DNA from: Plantactinospora sp040120695
GTDB taxonomy: Bacteria > Actinomycetota > Actinomycetes > Mycobacteriales > Micromonosporaceae
DNA length: 64,000 nt
Assembly (NCBI RefSeq): GCF_040120695.1
Contig: NZ_JBEEAC010000004.1
Span: forward strand, 124,001-188,000
Direction of reading: 5' to 3'
Part shown: positions 36,072 to 45,213 of the stretch, piece after piece
Position numbering within the stretch: position 1 is the first letter of the stretch
How the letters are laid out: every line of letters starts with the position of its first letter
Notes under the pieces: model-generated
What the model saw: only the letters and a program-made list of their open reading frames with translations
Database searches by the model: none
Told to the model about the DNA's origin: nothing
Made by a program: the position numbers and the translations under genes

Positions 36072-37402
36072 CCGAGCTGACCGAGACGACCGGGGCGGGT
36101 GCCCGGACCAGAGCCGTGTCGGCCTGCCTGTTCGGGGTGCCCGGCGCACACCTGAACCTGGGGGTCGGGGCGCTGCGGGCGGCCACCCTGAGCGGGCTGC
36201 TGGCCCGGGAGCCGGGCGCCGACGTCACCGTCTTCGACGACGGGTGGGGGCAGCGCGCCGGGCACACCTTCGTGGCCGGCCGGTCGGTGCCGATCTCACT
36301 GGCCGGTGCCCGGCACTCGCGCCGCTACCACCGGCCGGAGTCCTACCTCAACATGCGGATCAGCGCGGCGTTGGGCGGGCTCGGCAACGCCGGGCTGGCC
36401 CGGATCGACGCCGCCGACGTGGTGCTCGACGTCAGCGGCGGGGACAGCTTCAGCGACATCTACGGCGAGCACCGGTTCCGCACCGTGGCCTGGCCGAAGC
36501 GGTTGGCCCTGCTGCGGCGCCGCCCGCTGGTGCTGCTGCCGCAGACGTACGGGCCGTTCCGGTCGGCGCGGCTGCGGGCCGAGGCGGCGGCACTGGTCCG
36601 GGGCGCGCGGACGGCCTGGGCCCGGGATCCGGAGAGCTTCGCCGCCCTGGCCGACCTGCTCGGCCCGGACCTGGACCCGCGGCGGCACCGGGAGGGCGTG
36701 GACGTGGCCTTCGGGCTGGAGCCGAGGGTGCCGGACGAACCGGCGTACCAGCGGTTGGCCGGATGGTTCGAGGCGGACCCGGGGCCGGTGGCCGGGATCA
36801 ACGTGAGCGGGCTGATGTCCCGGCCGGAGGGCCGGGTCCGGTTCGGGCTCGCCGGGGACACCTCACGGGTTGCCAACCGGCTCTGCGAGCGGCTGCTGGA
36901 CCAGTCGGACACCCGGGTGATCATCGTCCCGCACGTGCTGACCCCGAACGGGTCCGACGACGACCGGGTGGCCAGCGAGCGGCTCTACGCCGCGCTCGCC
37001 CCCCGGTACGGCGACCGGGTGGCGCTCGCCCCGTCCGGCCTGGACCCGCACCAGAGCAAGTGGGTGATCGCGCACACCAGTTGGTTCTGCGGGATGCGGA
37101 TGCACTCGACGATCGCGGCACTCTCCTCGGGGGTGCCGGCGGCGGTGCTGGCGTACAGCGACAAGGCGGGGGGTGTCTTCGCCAGCGTCGGGCAGCGCCA
37201 GCACGTCGCCGACGCCCGGCGGCTGCCCGACGACGCACTGCTCGACGCGCTCTGGGCCTCCTGGACCACCCGGGCCGAGACCGCCGCCGAGCTGGCGGTA
37301 CGCACCCCGGCGGCGGTCGCCCGGGCGTCCGCCCAGATGGACGAGTTCGTCGCGCTGGCCCGGGCCGAGCGGGATCGTCGAGCCCCGGCGGGGGTGCGCT
37401 GA
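36068..37402 (+). CDS. Polysaccharide pyruvyl transferase family protein
   Basis: The 444-residue product starts VTELTETT and contains LNLGVGALRAATLS, VVLDVSGGDSFSDIYGE, LLPQTYGPF and the late HTSWFCGMRMHSTIAALS motif of polysaccharide pyruvyl transferases (CsaB/WcaK type), which attach ketal pyruvate to sugars. GTG at 36068 overlaps the deacetylase stop (GTGA). It is coupled in turn to an F420-hydrogenase-beta-like gene, a common genomic pairing. Confidence 0.87.
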   Translation: MTELTETTGAGARTRAVSACLFGVPGAHLNLGVGALRAATLSGLLAREPGADVTVFDDGWGQRAGHTFVAGRSVPISLAGARHSRRYHRPESYLNMRISAALGGLGNAGLARIDAADVVLDVSGGDSFSDIYGEHRFRTVAWPKRLALLRRRPLVLLPQTYGPFRSARLRAEAAALVRGARTAWARDPESFAALADLLGPDLDPRRHREGVDVAFGLEPRVPDEPAYQRLAGWFEADPGPVAGINVSGLMSRPEGRVRFGLAGDTSRVANRLCERLLDQSDTRVIIVPHVLTPNGSDDDRVASERLYAALAPRYGDRVALAPSGLDPHQSKWVIAHTSWFCGMRMHSTIAALSSGVPAAVLAYSDKAGGVFASVGQRQHVADARRLPDDALLDALWASWTTRAETAAELAVRTPAAVARASAQMDEFVALARAERDRRAPAGVR

Positions 37403-38673
37403 TGCCCCGGCCCCGCACGGTGCACGACGTCGCGTCCGGCAGGCTCTGCACCGGGTGCGGGGTCTGCGCCTACCTGGCTCCGGACGAGGTGCGGATGGTC
37501 GACGTGCTCGACCACGGCCGGCGCCCGTTACCGATCACGCCGGTCGGGGCAGCGGCCAGCGGCGCGGCGGCGGCGCTGGACTGCTGCCCGGGGGTGCGGT
37601 TGGCGCACGACAGCAGCCGGTCGGTGCCGGGCGAGATCCCCGAGCTGCGTCCGGCCTGGGGGCCGGTCCGGGCGATCTGGGAAGGGTACGCCGCCGATCC
37701 GGCGATCCGGTACGCCGGCTCCAGCGGCGGGGTGGCGACCGCGCTGGCCGGACACTGCCTGACCGGCGAGGGGATGGCCGGGGTGCTGCACATCGGCGCC
37801 CGGGCCGACGTGCCCTATCTGAACGAGACCAGGCTGTCCCGTACCCCCGCCGAACTGCTCGCCAACGCCGGCTCCCGGTACGCCCCGGCCAGCCCCTGCG
37901 ACCGGCTGGACCTGGTCGAGTCGGCCGAGGCGCCGTGCGTCTTCGTCGGCAAGCCCTGCGACGTGGCTGCGGTCCGGATGGCCCGGCAGGTCCGGCCCGA
38001 GTTGGACCGCAGGCTCGGGCTGACCATCGCGATCTTCTGCGCCGGCACCCCGACCACCAGGGGCACGCTGGAGATGCTGGACCGGCTCGGGGTGACCGAC
38101 CCGACCCGGCTGGCGTCGGTGCACTACCGGGGGGCGGGGTGGCCCGGTTCGGCCCGGGCCCGGCTCACCGACGACCCGCCGGACGAGCGGCGCGAGCTGA
38201 GCTACGCCGAGTCCTGGGGCGACATCCTGCAGAAGCACCGGCAGTGGCGCTGCTACCTCTGCGCCGACCACACCGGCGAGTTCGCCGACGTGGCGGTCGG
38301 CGACCCGTGGTACAGGCCGACCGGCGACGACCCGGGCCAGTCCCTGGTGCTGGCCCGCACCGAGCGCGGCGTACGACTGGTCGAGGCCGCCATCGCCGCC
38401 GGGGCGCTGGTGCTGACCCCGGTGACCGTCGACATCCTGCCCGCCTCGCAGCCGAACCTGCTCCGGGCCCGGGGCGCGGTCTGGGGGCGGATCGGCACGC
38501 TCCGGGCCGCCGGCCTGATGACGCCCCGGCTGCGCAACCTGCCGATGGCCGGGATCTGGTGGCGGCACCTGTCGACTGTCGAGAAGCTCCGCTCCACCCT
38601 CGGCACACTGCGCCGGATCGGTCGTAAGCGACTCCGTGAGCCGGCCGTGCTCACCCCGTACCAACCCAGGTGA
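37402..38673 (+). CDS. F420 hydrogenase/dehydrogenase beta subunit-like Fe-S protein
   Basis: The 423-residue protein opens with a cysteine cluster RLCTGCGVCAYL, a CxxCxxC ferredoxin-type motif. It has VGKPCDVAAVRMA and a second Cys region WRCYLCADHTGEFADVAVGD typical of the coenzyme F420 hydrogenase beta family C-terminal domain. Members near pyruvyl transferase genes are thought to serve glycan modification redox steps. It begins one base into the preceding stop (TGATG), so it is tightly coupled. Confidence 0.82.
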   Translation: MPRPRTVHDVASGRLCTGCGVCAYLAPDEVRMVDVLDHGRRPLPITPVGAAASGAAAALDCCPGVRLAHDSSRSVPGEIPELRPAWGPVRAIWEGYAADPAIRYAGSSGGVATALAGHCLTGEGMAGVLHIGARADVPYLNETRLSRTPAELLANAGSRYAPASPCDRLDLVESAEAPCVFVGKPCDVAAVRMARQVRPELDRRLGLTIAIFCAGTPTTRGTLEMLDRLGVTDPTRLASVHYRGAGWPGSARARLTDDPPDERRELSYAESWGDILQKHRQWRCYLCADHTGEFADVAVGDPWYRPTGDDPGQSLVLARTERGVRLVEAAIAAGALVLTPVTVDILPASQPNLLRARGAVWGRIGTLRAAGLMTPRLRNLPMAGIWWRHLSTVEKLRSTLGTLRRIGRKRLREPAVLTPYQPR

Positions 38674-38725
38674 GGAAGGGCCCCTTCCTATCGTTTTCGG
38701 TAGATGCGAGGGCCCTTGCTAACGG
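38673..38725. terminator. Terminator-like palindrome, repeat family copy B
   Basis: AGGAAGGGCCCCTTCC and downstream GAGGGCCCTTGCTAAC flank a TCGTTTTCGGTA loop; read on the minus strand the loop becomes ACCGAAAACGATA, matching copies A and C. It lies between the converging pyruvyl-modification operon and the beta-helix gene and probably terminates both. Confidence 0.65.
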
Positions 38726-38726
38726 G

Positions 38727-40070
38727 TCAGACCACCGGCTGACCGTTGTCGAAGTAGACGTTGGTGGGGCGTTCCCAGGTGACTCCGGGGCGGTTCCAGC
38801 CGGAGACCACCCCGTAGCGGTAGTCGCGGCCGTACTTGTTGTTCCGGAACAGGATGTTGGAGCCGACCAGCCGGGGACTGATCCCGATCGAGTAGTTGCC
38901 GCCGTTGCAGTAGTTGTCCTCGAAGGTCAGGTTCGTCAGCGACGGGGCGGTCTCCGAGCCGATGGTGAGGCAGGAGTTGAACGGGTCCCGGGTCACCGGG
39001 TTGTACGACAGCAGCGTGTTGTGCCGGACGATGATGTTGTTGCCGCCGGTGCTCTGCAGGATGTCGTTGTGCGAGCCGGCGACCCGGGCCAGGCTGTGCA
39101 GGTACGAGTCGAAGATCCGGGTGTTGCTGGCCAGCCGGGGTCCGTCGATCATGTTGTAGACGTTCCCCCGGCGTAGCGTGTAGTCGGCGCAACAGATCGA
39201 GGCCGAGTTCGTCGCCATGCCGTTGATCTCGACGTCCTCGATCAGCAGGTTCGTCGTCCCGGCCAGGGTCCGGATCGAGTACGTGGGGCTGTTGCAGGTG
39301 ATCCTGGACTTCAGAATCTTGACGTTGGCGGCGGCGACGGTGACGCAGCCGACGATGTTCAGGCCGGTCACCACCTGACCAGCCTTGCGCAGGCTGAGCG
39401 CGCCGGAGCTGCGCAGTGCCGTCCCGGCGGGCACCCCGGTGTTGCCCGGCCCGGGCCAGTACGTGATCGGGGTGGGCGGCGCGCTGGCCGGCGCGTACGG
39501 CGGCCGCTCCGCCATCGCCCGGGAGTCCGGGTCCGGTGGCGGGATCGGCGCGGTCGGGCTGCTCGGCACCGGGGCGCGGTAGGGCTTGCCGTCCTGCGAC
39601 GACTCGACGATGGTGGCCGGGTTGTCGTCGGTATGCCGGAACGCCTCGCGGCAGCCCTTGACCCGGACGCGTAGCGCCGAGTATCCGCCCGGCACCACAC
39701 CGTCGGTCCTGGCAGAGGCGCACCGGATCTCGGTGTCCTCGATCAGGGTGCCGAGCACCCCGGACCGGATCACGATGGCGGCGGCGCCGCCGGTGCGCAC
39801 CTTCACCCGCCGGATCGTGATGTTGTCGGCCGCCACCTCGATCGGGCGGTTGACCGTCTGTCCGTAGAGGACGCTCGCGGGCTGGTCGAGCACCATCGGC
39901 GTGGCCCGGACCGGCTGCCCCGCAACGTTGAGCAGGAGATAGCCGCTGGCGGCGAGGAGTGCGGCCGTGACACCGAAGGTTCCGACGATGGTGGCGCGGC
40001 GCCGCCTGCGGTGCGGATCGCGGACGAGACTCGCTGGCTCGATCGGAGGTCCGGCGTTACTGTCGGTCAC
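38727..40070 (-). CDS. Secreted right-handed parallel beta-helix protein
   Basis: The 447-residue protein has an N-terminal Arg-rich stretch and one hydrophobic helix (TIVGTFGVTAALLAASGYLLL), so it is exported or anchored. The body is full of repeated beta-helix turns (NIIVRHNTLLS, NLTFEDNYCNGG, NILFRNNKYG) of the pectate-lyase/PbH1 type. Such proteins bind or cleave acidic polysaccharides. The GTG at 40070 has GGGGGG five bases upstream; the longer frame is rejected. It borders the polysaccharide locus and may process its product. Confidence 0.8.
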   Translation of the reverse strand: MTDSNAGPPIEPASLVRDPHRRRRRATIVGTFGVTAALLAASGYLLLNVAGQPVRATPMVLDQPASVLYGQTVNRPIEVAADNITIRRVKVRTGGAAAIVIRSGVLGTLIEDTEIRCASARTDGVVPGGYSALRVRVKGCREAFRHTDDNPATIVESSQDGKPYRAPVPSSPTAPIPPPDPDSRAMAERPPYAPASAPPTPITYWPGPGNTGVPAGTALRSSGALSLRKAGQVVTGLNIVGCVTVAAANVKILKSRITCNSPTYSIRTLAGTTNLLIEDVEINGMATNSASICCADYTLRRGNVYNMIDGPRLASNTRIFDSYLHSLARVAGSHNDILQSTGGNNIIVRHNTLLSYNPVTRDPFNSCLTIGSETAPSLTNLTFEDNYCNGGNYSIGISPRLVGSNILFRNNKYGRDYRYGVVSGWNRPGVTWERPTNVYFDNGQPVV

Positions 40071-40474
40071 GGTTACCCCCCACGGGCGCGTTGCACACGG
40101 GCGGGGGCCATCGCTCGTGCGCGACGAGGCGCCCACCGCCATTCGGCCGGTCCGCGCCGACTCCCCCCGGGTCGACGCAATCGCGCGATCGGACACCTTC
40201 CCAGCTCAGAGGGGGTGTAGTTCCGATCTCTTCGATCCACTGGCCATGAATGAATACTACAAGCTGTGGCGAAGAGGTTACTATTCTCGATTCAGACGGA
40301 TTACGGACAGAAGGTCGCGGATGATCGCTCCGCGTGTCTGGCCGCCCTGCCGGTTACGGGTAGAGTCTCGGTACCTCCGGAATGTGATCTCCCGACGGGC
40401 CGGGCGACCGCCCCCCGTATCCCGGTGGCTCAGCATCCCGCGAGGTCAGACCACCGTCGACGGCTGCACAGGAG
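40071..40474. other. 404-bp region without a recognised gene
   Basis: This is the upstream region of the beta-helix gene, with a relatively AT-richer stretch near 40240-40300 likely to contain its promoter. I see no coding frame with a ribosome site or recognisable protein. Confidence 0.4.
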
Positions 40475-40666
40475 ATGACAGTAAGCATGGCTCGACCGCA
40501 AGGGCAGGGTGCTGTTCGTCAACGGCGAGACGCAGGCTGGCAGGACACCCGTGAGGGCGACCGCCTGGTCCAGCAGCAACTCCACAGGACGCTCTGGACC
40601 AAGTTCAAAATCCGCGACAACGACGTGTACGAGCGCGCGCTCGGGTACATCCGCGAGTACTACTGA
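40475..40666 (+). CDS. Small hypothetical ORF
   Basis: A 63-codon frame ending KFKIRDNDVYERALGYIREYY. The acidic/aromatic tail looks like a real protein C-terminus, but the first half (SMARPQGQGAVRQRR) does not, so it may be the surviving 3' piece of a larger degraded gene. It ends 10 bp before the stop of the interrupted gene on the other strand. Confidence 0.3.
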   Translation: MTVSMARPQGQGAVRQRRDAGWQDTREGDRLVQQQLHRTLWTKFKIRDNDVYERALGYIREYY

Positions 40667-40676
40667 TTACTCAGCC

Positions 40677-40799
40677 TCATCCTCCGGCCGTCGCCACCGC
40701 CACCAGGTGCTTGCCCACAAGCTCTTGCGCCTGCTCAATCTCGCCCACACCCTCTTCAAAACGCGCGGGCGCCTGCCGATACGCCTTGACGGCGCCATT
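40677..40799 (-). pseudogene. 3' fragment of gene split by composite element
   Basis: Read on the minus strand from AAT (40799-40797), this is an open frame of 40 residues (NGAVKAYRQA, then EIEQAQELVGKHLVAVATAGG) ending at the stop at 40677. It joins in frame, through one copy of the ATT target site, to the 5' part at 44062-44553. The intact gene would encode about 203 residues. Confidence 0.8.
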
Positions 40800-40922
40800 G
40801 AGCCTTTTCCAACCTGATCTTGCAGGTCGGCGCGGTCGGGAGGGGCGTTGATCGATGAGGGCGAGGCTCCAGGTAGGACAGCAAATCGACCACAACCCGA
40901 TGCCCCGACCAGGAGCCTCGCC

Positions 40923-41720
40923 ATGCTGTCCCACCCTGCCACGATTCCGTTGTCCAACCGGACCCTGAACCACCTCGCCGAACGAATCTGCGGCCACCGC
41001 CAGCAGCGCAACTCCCGGTGGAGGCGACTGACCCCGGGCCGCCAGGCACTGCTCGCCCTGACCCACGTGCGCAACGGCGACGCCTACACCCGCCTCGCCG
41101 CCGGCTTCCAGATCGGGATCGCGACCGCGTGGGCTCTTCAAGAAGCGATCGCCCTGCTGAGCGCTACCGCCGACGACCTGCACACTGCAATGCAGCGCAT
41201 CCGGCACCTGGCCTATGCGATCCTGGACGGCACGCTGATCCCGATCGACCGGGTCGCCGACCAGAGGCCGTACTACTCCGGCAAGCAAGAACGCCACGGC
41301 GTGAACGTGCAGGTCGTCGCGGACGCGGTTGGGCGTGTCGTCTGGGCCTCGGCCGCGCTGCCCGGTTCGACACGTGGCCTGACCGCCGCCCGCACCCGAG
41401 GCATCATCGACGCCTTGACCAGCGCCGACGTGATGACCTTCGCGGACAAGGGCTACCAGGGCGCCCGCGGCAGCGTGCGCACCCCGTTCAAGCGACGACG
41501 CTGCCGACCGAGGCTGTCACGCCGGCAGAAGGCGATCCACCAGGTCCACGCGAAGATCCGCGCCCGCGGCGAAAGAGCCATCGCCACGCTCAAGACCTGG
41601 AAAATCCTGACCAAGCTGCGCTGCTGCCCACGCCGCGCCACCGCGATCGTGCAAGCCATCCTCGTCCTGCACCACGTCGAAGCCGACCGCAGAAGGAAAA
41701 GGCTGATCAAGACAACTTGA
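40923..41720 (+). CDS. IS5-family transposase (left copy)
   Basis: The 265-residue protein has an HTH_Tnp_4-like N-terminus (LNHLAERICGHRQQRNSRWR) and a DDE_Tnp_4 catalytic domain: DGTLIPIDRV (first Asp), TFADKGYQGA (second Asp) and GERAIATLK (Glu). It is one codon shorter than the right copy near residue 75, otherwise uninterrupted, and might be active. The ATG at 40923 follows GAGCCTCGCC. The IS right end, with GGAAAAGGCT at 41695-41704, lies just inside the coding region, so the stop is supplied by flanking DNA. Confidence 0.85.
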   Translation: MLSHPATIPLSNRTLNHLAERICGHRQQRNSRWRRLTPGRQALLALTHVRNGDAYTRLAAGFQIGIATAWALQEAIALLSATADDLHTAMQRIRHLAYAILDGTLIPIDRVADQRPYYSGKQERHGVNVQVVADAVGRVVWASAALPGSTRGLTAARTRGIIDALTSADVMTFADKGYQGARGSVRTPFKRRRCRPRLSRRQKAIHQVHAKIRARGERAIATLKTWKILTKLRCCPRRATAIVQAILVLHHVEADRRRKRLIKTT

Positions 41721-41834
41721 GCGAGTTGAGCGATACATTCGGCAATCTCTATCTTTAGATACATCGACCGATTGACTCAAAGTGCTTCTCACGTTACGTT
41801 CGGTGCTCGTCACGTCATTGTCACCACGGGAGGA

Positions 41835-42416
41835 ATGACCTTGATCAGGAGTATGCGTGCATCGAGCTTGGCTATCGCCCTGGCCGTCGCCTTGCTGTCG
41901 ACCGGAGCGAGCGCCGTAGCCTCTCCACCGGCATCGGACCCGTCGCGGGCCGCGGCTCGGCCAGGGCTGGCGCCCGCCGGTGCGGGGGGCACGTACCTCG
42001 ACGAGGAGGGCAACGTCCTGTCGATGCGGGGGCAGGACGTCGACCTGGTAGCAGGCAGTGCCCTGCTCCTTGGCTGCACACCGGGCAACGGAGCTGACAA
42101 TCCGCACTACACGGCGCCTGACGTCTCGGGTCATGGAACCTACGTCAAGGGAACGTGCACCAACAACACGGCTAACGTCTACAACTGCTTGTACGAGTGG
42201 TACACCGACGGCACCTGGCGGCGGAAGTCGTGTTCGAGCACGGTGACGGTGACGGCCGGCGGCGGGGCTGGGAACAGGTCCAACGCTCGGCATGTCTGTC
42301 ACTCGACCAGCCAATTCATCTCGTGGCGCAATCACGAGGACGTCGACGTCATCGGCGAGATCGACGACAGCAACCAACCCTACAGGCAGGCCGAGGTCTA
42401 CTGCGTAGTGAACTAG
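41835..42416 (+). CDS. Secreted Cys-rich protein (cargo gene)
   Basis: The 193-residue product has a signal peptide (LAIALAVALLSTGASAVASP) and a mature part with six cysteines (LGCTPG, KGTCTNN, YNCLYEW, RKSCSST, RHVCHST, VYCVVN), enough for three disulfides. No known domain is recognised. GGGAGG lies just before the ATG at 41835. It is carried inside the composite element between the two transposase copies. Confidence 0.65.
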   Translation: MTLIRSMRASSLAIALAVALLSTGASAVASPPASDPSRAAARPGLAPAGAGGTYLDEEGNVLSMRGQDVDLVAGSALLLGCTPGNGADNPHYTAPDVSGHGTYVKGTCTNNTANVYNCLYEWYTDGTWRRKSCSSTVTVTAGGGAGNRSNARHVCHSTSQFISWRNHEDVDVIGEIDDSNQPYRQAEVYCVVN

Positions 42417-42563
42417 CCGTAGCGTTTACGGTGGGCCATAGAGGCCTCCGGTAGGTATGGGCGTCAGCACCTCACACCTCGCCGGGGGTCTCTCCATGGA
42501 TCAAGCCGACACGCCGTCAAAGACGCTCATGGCCACTACAACTAGCGGTCTATTATTCCGACG

Positions 42564-43145
42564 ATGACACTGCAGCCCACTGACGAGCTCTCTGCTGCGG
42601 CGTGGCTGTATGCGACCGATGTCGGCCCGACGCGGTTGATCACGTTCGGGCCGGCCTCGTTCCCCGCGTACGCACGCCTTCGCTACCTGCCCGATCCGGT
42701 CCTTCCGGATATGCGCGAGTCGGACGTGCGGCTGCCATCTCGCCGATCCACTGAGATCGACATGGCCCGAACAGCGTTGGAGGCCCTCGCCGACTACAGC
42801 TCCTCCACGCGCGACTGCTATGTCTGCGTGTGGGAGGGTGGCGCGACGTTCCGGAATCCTGCACTGACTGGCGGACCCATGCTGGACCTTCCGCACCGGC
42901 GATACGTCCTGTTCACCGGTACCCTGGACGACTTGATGGGGTGGAGCGACTTGTTCGACTCCGAAGTTTACTCAGCGCCGGCATTCGTCTGGCCGGCGGA
43001 TCATGCGTGGTGTTTCGCCAGCGACGTCGACCCTCATTGGGCCGGCATCGGAGCCGACCGTGGGGTTATCGACCGCCTCGTCGCGGACAGGAACCTCGAC
43101 GTGGTGCATGCGGACCCGGAAGAGCGGCAGCCGACGTACTACTGA
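42564..43145 (+). CDS. Hypothetical cargo protein, possibly leaderless
   Basis: The 193-residue soluble protein contains DVDPHWAGIGADRGVIDRL and LDVVHADPEERQPTYY, a C-terminal pattern seen in uncharacterised actinobacterial proteins. An immunity-like role is a guess. No ribosome site precedes the ATG, but TATTAT (42551-42556) lies 7 bases upstream, fitting a leaderless transcript. The stop abuts the right IS copy. Confidence 0.6.
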   Translation: MTLQPTDELSAAAWLYATDVGPTRLITFGPASFPAYARLRYLPDPVLPDMRESDVRLPSRRSTEIDMARTALEALADYSSSTRDCYVCVWEGGATFRNPALTGGPMLDLPHRRYVLFTGTLDDLMGWSDLFDSEVYSAPAFVWPADHAWCFASDVDPHWAGIGADRGVIDRLVADRNLDVVHADPEERQPTYY

Positions 43146-43154
43146 CAGCCACTT

Positions 43155-43962
43155 TCATCGTGCGTAGCGGTTGGCTTCGACGTGGTACAGGACGAGGATG
43201 GCTTGGACGATCGCGGTGGCTCGGTGTGGGCAGCAGCGCAGCTTGATCAGGATCTTCCAGGTCTTGAGGGGTGGCGATCGCGCGTTCGCCGCGGGCGCGG
43301 ATCCTCGCGTGAGCCCGGTTCACGGCCTTCTGCCTGCGTGACAGATTTGGCCGGAAGCGGCGCCGCTTGAACGGGGTGCGCACGCTGCCGTGGGCGCCCT
43401 GGTAGCCCTTGTCGGCGAAGGTCATCGCGTTCGCGTTGCTCAGCGCGTCGATGATGCCGTGGGTTCGGGCTGCGGTCAGGTCATGGACTGAGCCGGGTAG
43501 CGCCGGCGAAGCCCAGATGAGGCGGCCGGCGGCATCGGCGATGACCTGCACGTTCATGCCGTGGTGCTTGTGTTTCCCGGAGTAGTACGGCTTCTGGTCG
43601 GCGACCCGGTCAATCGGGATCAGGGTGCCGTCCAGGATCGCGTACGCCAGTCGGCGGATCCGGTCCATGGCGGTGGCCAGGTCATCTGCGGCCGCCGCGA
43701 GAAGGGCTATCGCTTCCTGCACGTATCGCCATGCGGTGCTCACGCCCACGGCGAACCCGGCAGCGAGGCGGGTGTAGGTATCACCGTTACGCAGGTGAGC
43801 CAGGGCGAGCAGTGCCTGCCGTCCCGCGTCGAGGCGCCGCCACCTGGATCGGCGCTGGTTGCGGTGGCTACGGATGCGGTCGGCCAGGTGGTTCAAGGTC
43901 CGGCTGGACAACGAGATCGTGGACGGGTAAGACAGCACAGGCGAGGCTCCCGGTCGGGGCAT
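43155..43962 (-). pseudogene. IS5-family transposase (right copy), frameshifted
   Basis: The protein matches the left copy through GERAIAT, then a single extra C near 43270 shifts the frame. The correct continuation (LKTWKILIKLRCCP...) is found in the next frame and ends at the stop at 43155-43157. The catalytic Glu is retained just before the shift but the C-terminus is lost in the direct reading, so this copy is likely inactive. Confidence 0.8.
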
Positions 43963-44061
43963 CGGGTCACAGATTTGCTGTCTTACCTGGAGCCTCGCCC
44001 TCATCGATCACCGGGCTACGCACACCGCCCCTGTGCTGCCAGATCAGGTTGGAAAAGGCTC

Positions 44062-44553
44062 ATTGAGCAGGTTGTTGCCCTGACCTCGGCTGACCTTCTG
44101 GACGTGAGTCTGGGCTTGGTTCACGAAATCGATGACCGCTGCGATGCCCCGGTCCACCTGTTCGAGCGTCTGTAGCGCCGTGGCTAGTTCCGCCAGCGCT
44201 GTACCGATCGGGCTGGTACCGTGCCCGGCGGTGAACCGGTCGAGTCCGGTGTTCATGGCGCGGCCGACGAGTCCGCCGAGCTTCATACCGGCGTAGGCGG
44301 CGCCGACCGCGATCAGAGGAGCGGGGCGGTGGCCGACGGCGTCGGCGGCAGCAGTGGCCGCGACGGCTATCCCGGCCCCGGCCAGCTTGCCGACTCTCTC
44401 ACTCAGGTTCTTGATCCCGTCCCGCGCACTCTCCAGGGCAGTATCCCGCAACGCACCCGCTGCTGCGGTGAGCGCTCCGGCCGCCTTCTCCCGAGCGCCA
44501 GGGACCCGTGCGTCCTTCGTTCGTCCTCGGCCTTGTTTGCTTAGTCCGAACAT
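44062..44553 (-). pseudogene. 5' part of gene split by composite element
   Basis: 164 residues of a helical, Ala/Gly-rich protein (MFGLSKQGRGRTKDARVPGA; AGAGIAVAATAAADAVGHRP may form a membrane helix), ending at the AAT codon of the ATT target. Beyond it the frame runs into IS DNA and stops as EPFPT. It is the last gene of a minus-strand operon with DUF6244-like and helix-turn-helix genes. The function is unknown. Confidence 0.8.
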
Positions 44554-44556
44554 TGA

Positions 44557-45191
44557 TTATCGTGCCGGTTGGAGGAACGCGCAGCCGGAGGCAACGAGCA
44601 TGGGAATGACCTTGGCCGTGTCAAGCGCCAGTTCACCACTGGTCATCGGATCGATGTCCTCTCCGCTGGCGCGCTGCTCGTCCGCGAACTGCGTGGCGAT
44701 GACGCAGGCTTCCCAGAGTGATCCGACGGTCGATGAATATGCCCACAAGTTGTAGACCGTGTAGTTGACCTTGACGAGAGCCTGTCCGTTGTGGCCGATG
44801 AGTCGGCGGTCGGGTTCGTCGGGGGTGTTGCCCATGCCTTCAGCGAGGGGGTGGAGCGTGATTCGCCGGAAGGGCTTCTCAAGATCTCTCTCCGGGTCGT
44901 ACTCGATGAGGAGACCTCGGTCGATGAGCCATCGACGACGGGACCAGGGTTGACAGGGCCGTTGCCGGCGAGCAGTACATCCAGTTGCAGGCTGTCGCGG
45001 TTGACTTCCAGCCGGGCGTGGCGTTCGGGGTCCAGGAAGGCTCGTCCCCATACCTGGAACTCCTCGTCAGTCAGTTCTTCAGAGTCGTTGCCGAGACGGA
45101 CTTCCCAGAACTCCGGTTTCGGGTCTGGTGGAGTGACGTATCGGAAGGACGGGCCGAGGTTGAGGCCGACGGGCACGATGACGGTGGGCAT
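44557..45191 (-). pseudogene. Frameshifted hypothetical gene in DUF6244 operon
   Basis: The N-terminal half (MPTVIVPVGLNLGPSFRYVT, then ELTDEEFQVWGRAFL) and the C-terminal half (LIDRGLLIEYDPERDLEKPF to the stop at 44557) are in different frames. Deletion of one base around 44945 (in GATGGCTCATCG) accounts for this: the expected reading is VVDG-LIDRGLLIEY. GGAAGG precedes the start at 45191. Function unknown. Confidence 0.65.
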
Positions 45192-45213
45192 GGGGCCTTC
45201 CAGGGCTTCGAGG

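Larger units (their letters stand above)
40800..44061. mobile_element. Composite IS5-type element with two cargo genes
   Basis: The outer ends are a perfect 21-bp inverted repeat (GAGCCTTTTCCAACCTGATCT at 40800-40820 and its complement at 44041-44061), flanked by ATT on each side (40797-40799 and 44062-44064). That is an ANT-type 3-bp target duplication, as in the ISL2 group of the IS5 family. Inside are two inverted IS copies (transposases at 40923-41720 and 43155-43962) and two unrelated genes. Removing 40800-44064 restores one continuous gene, evidence for a single insertion of the whole unit. Confidence 0.8.
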
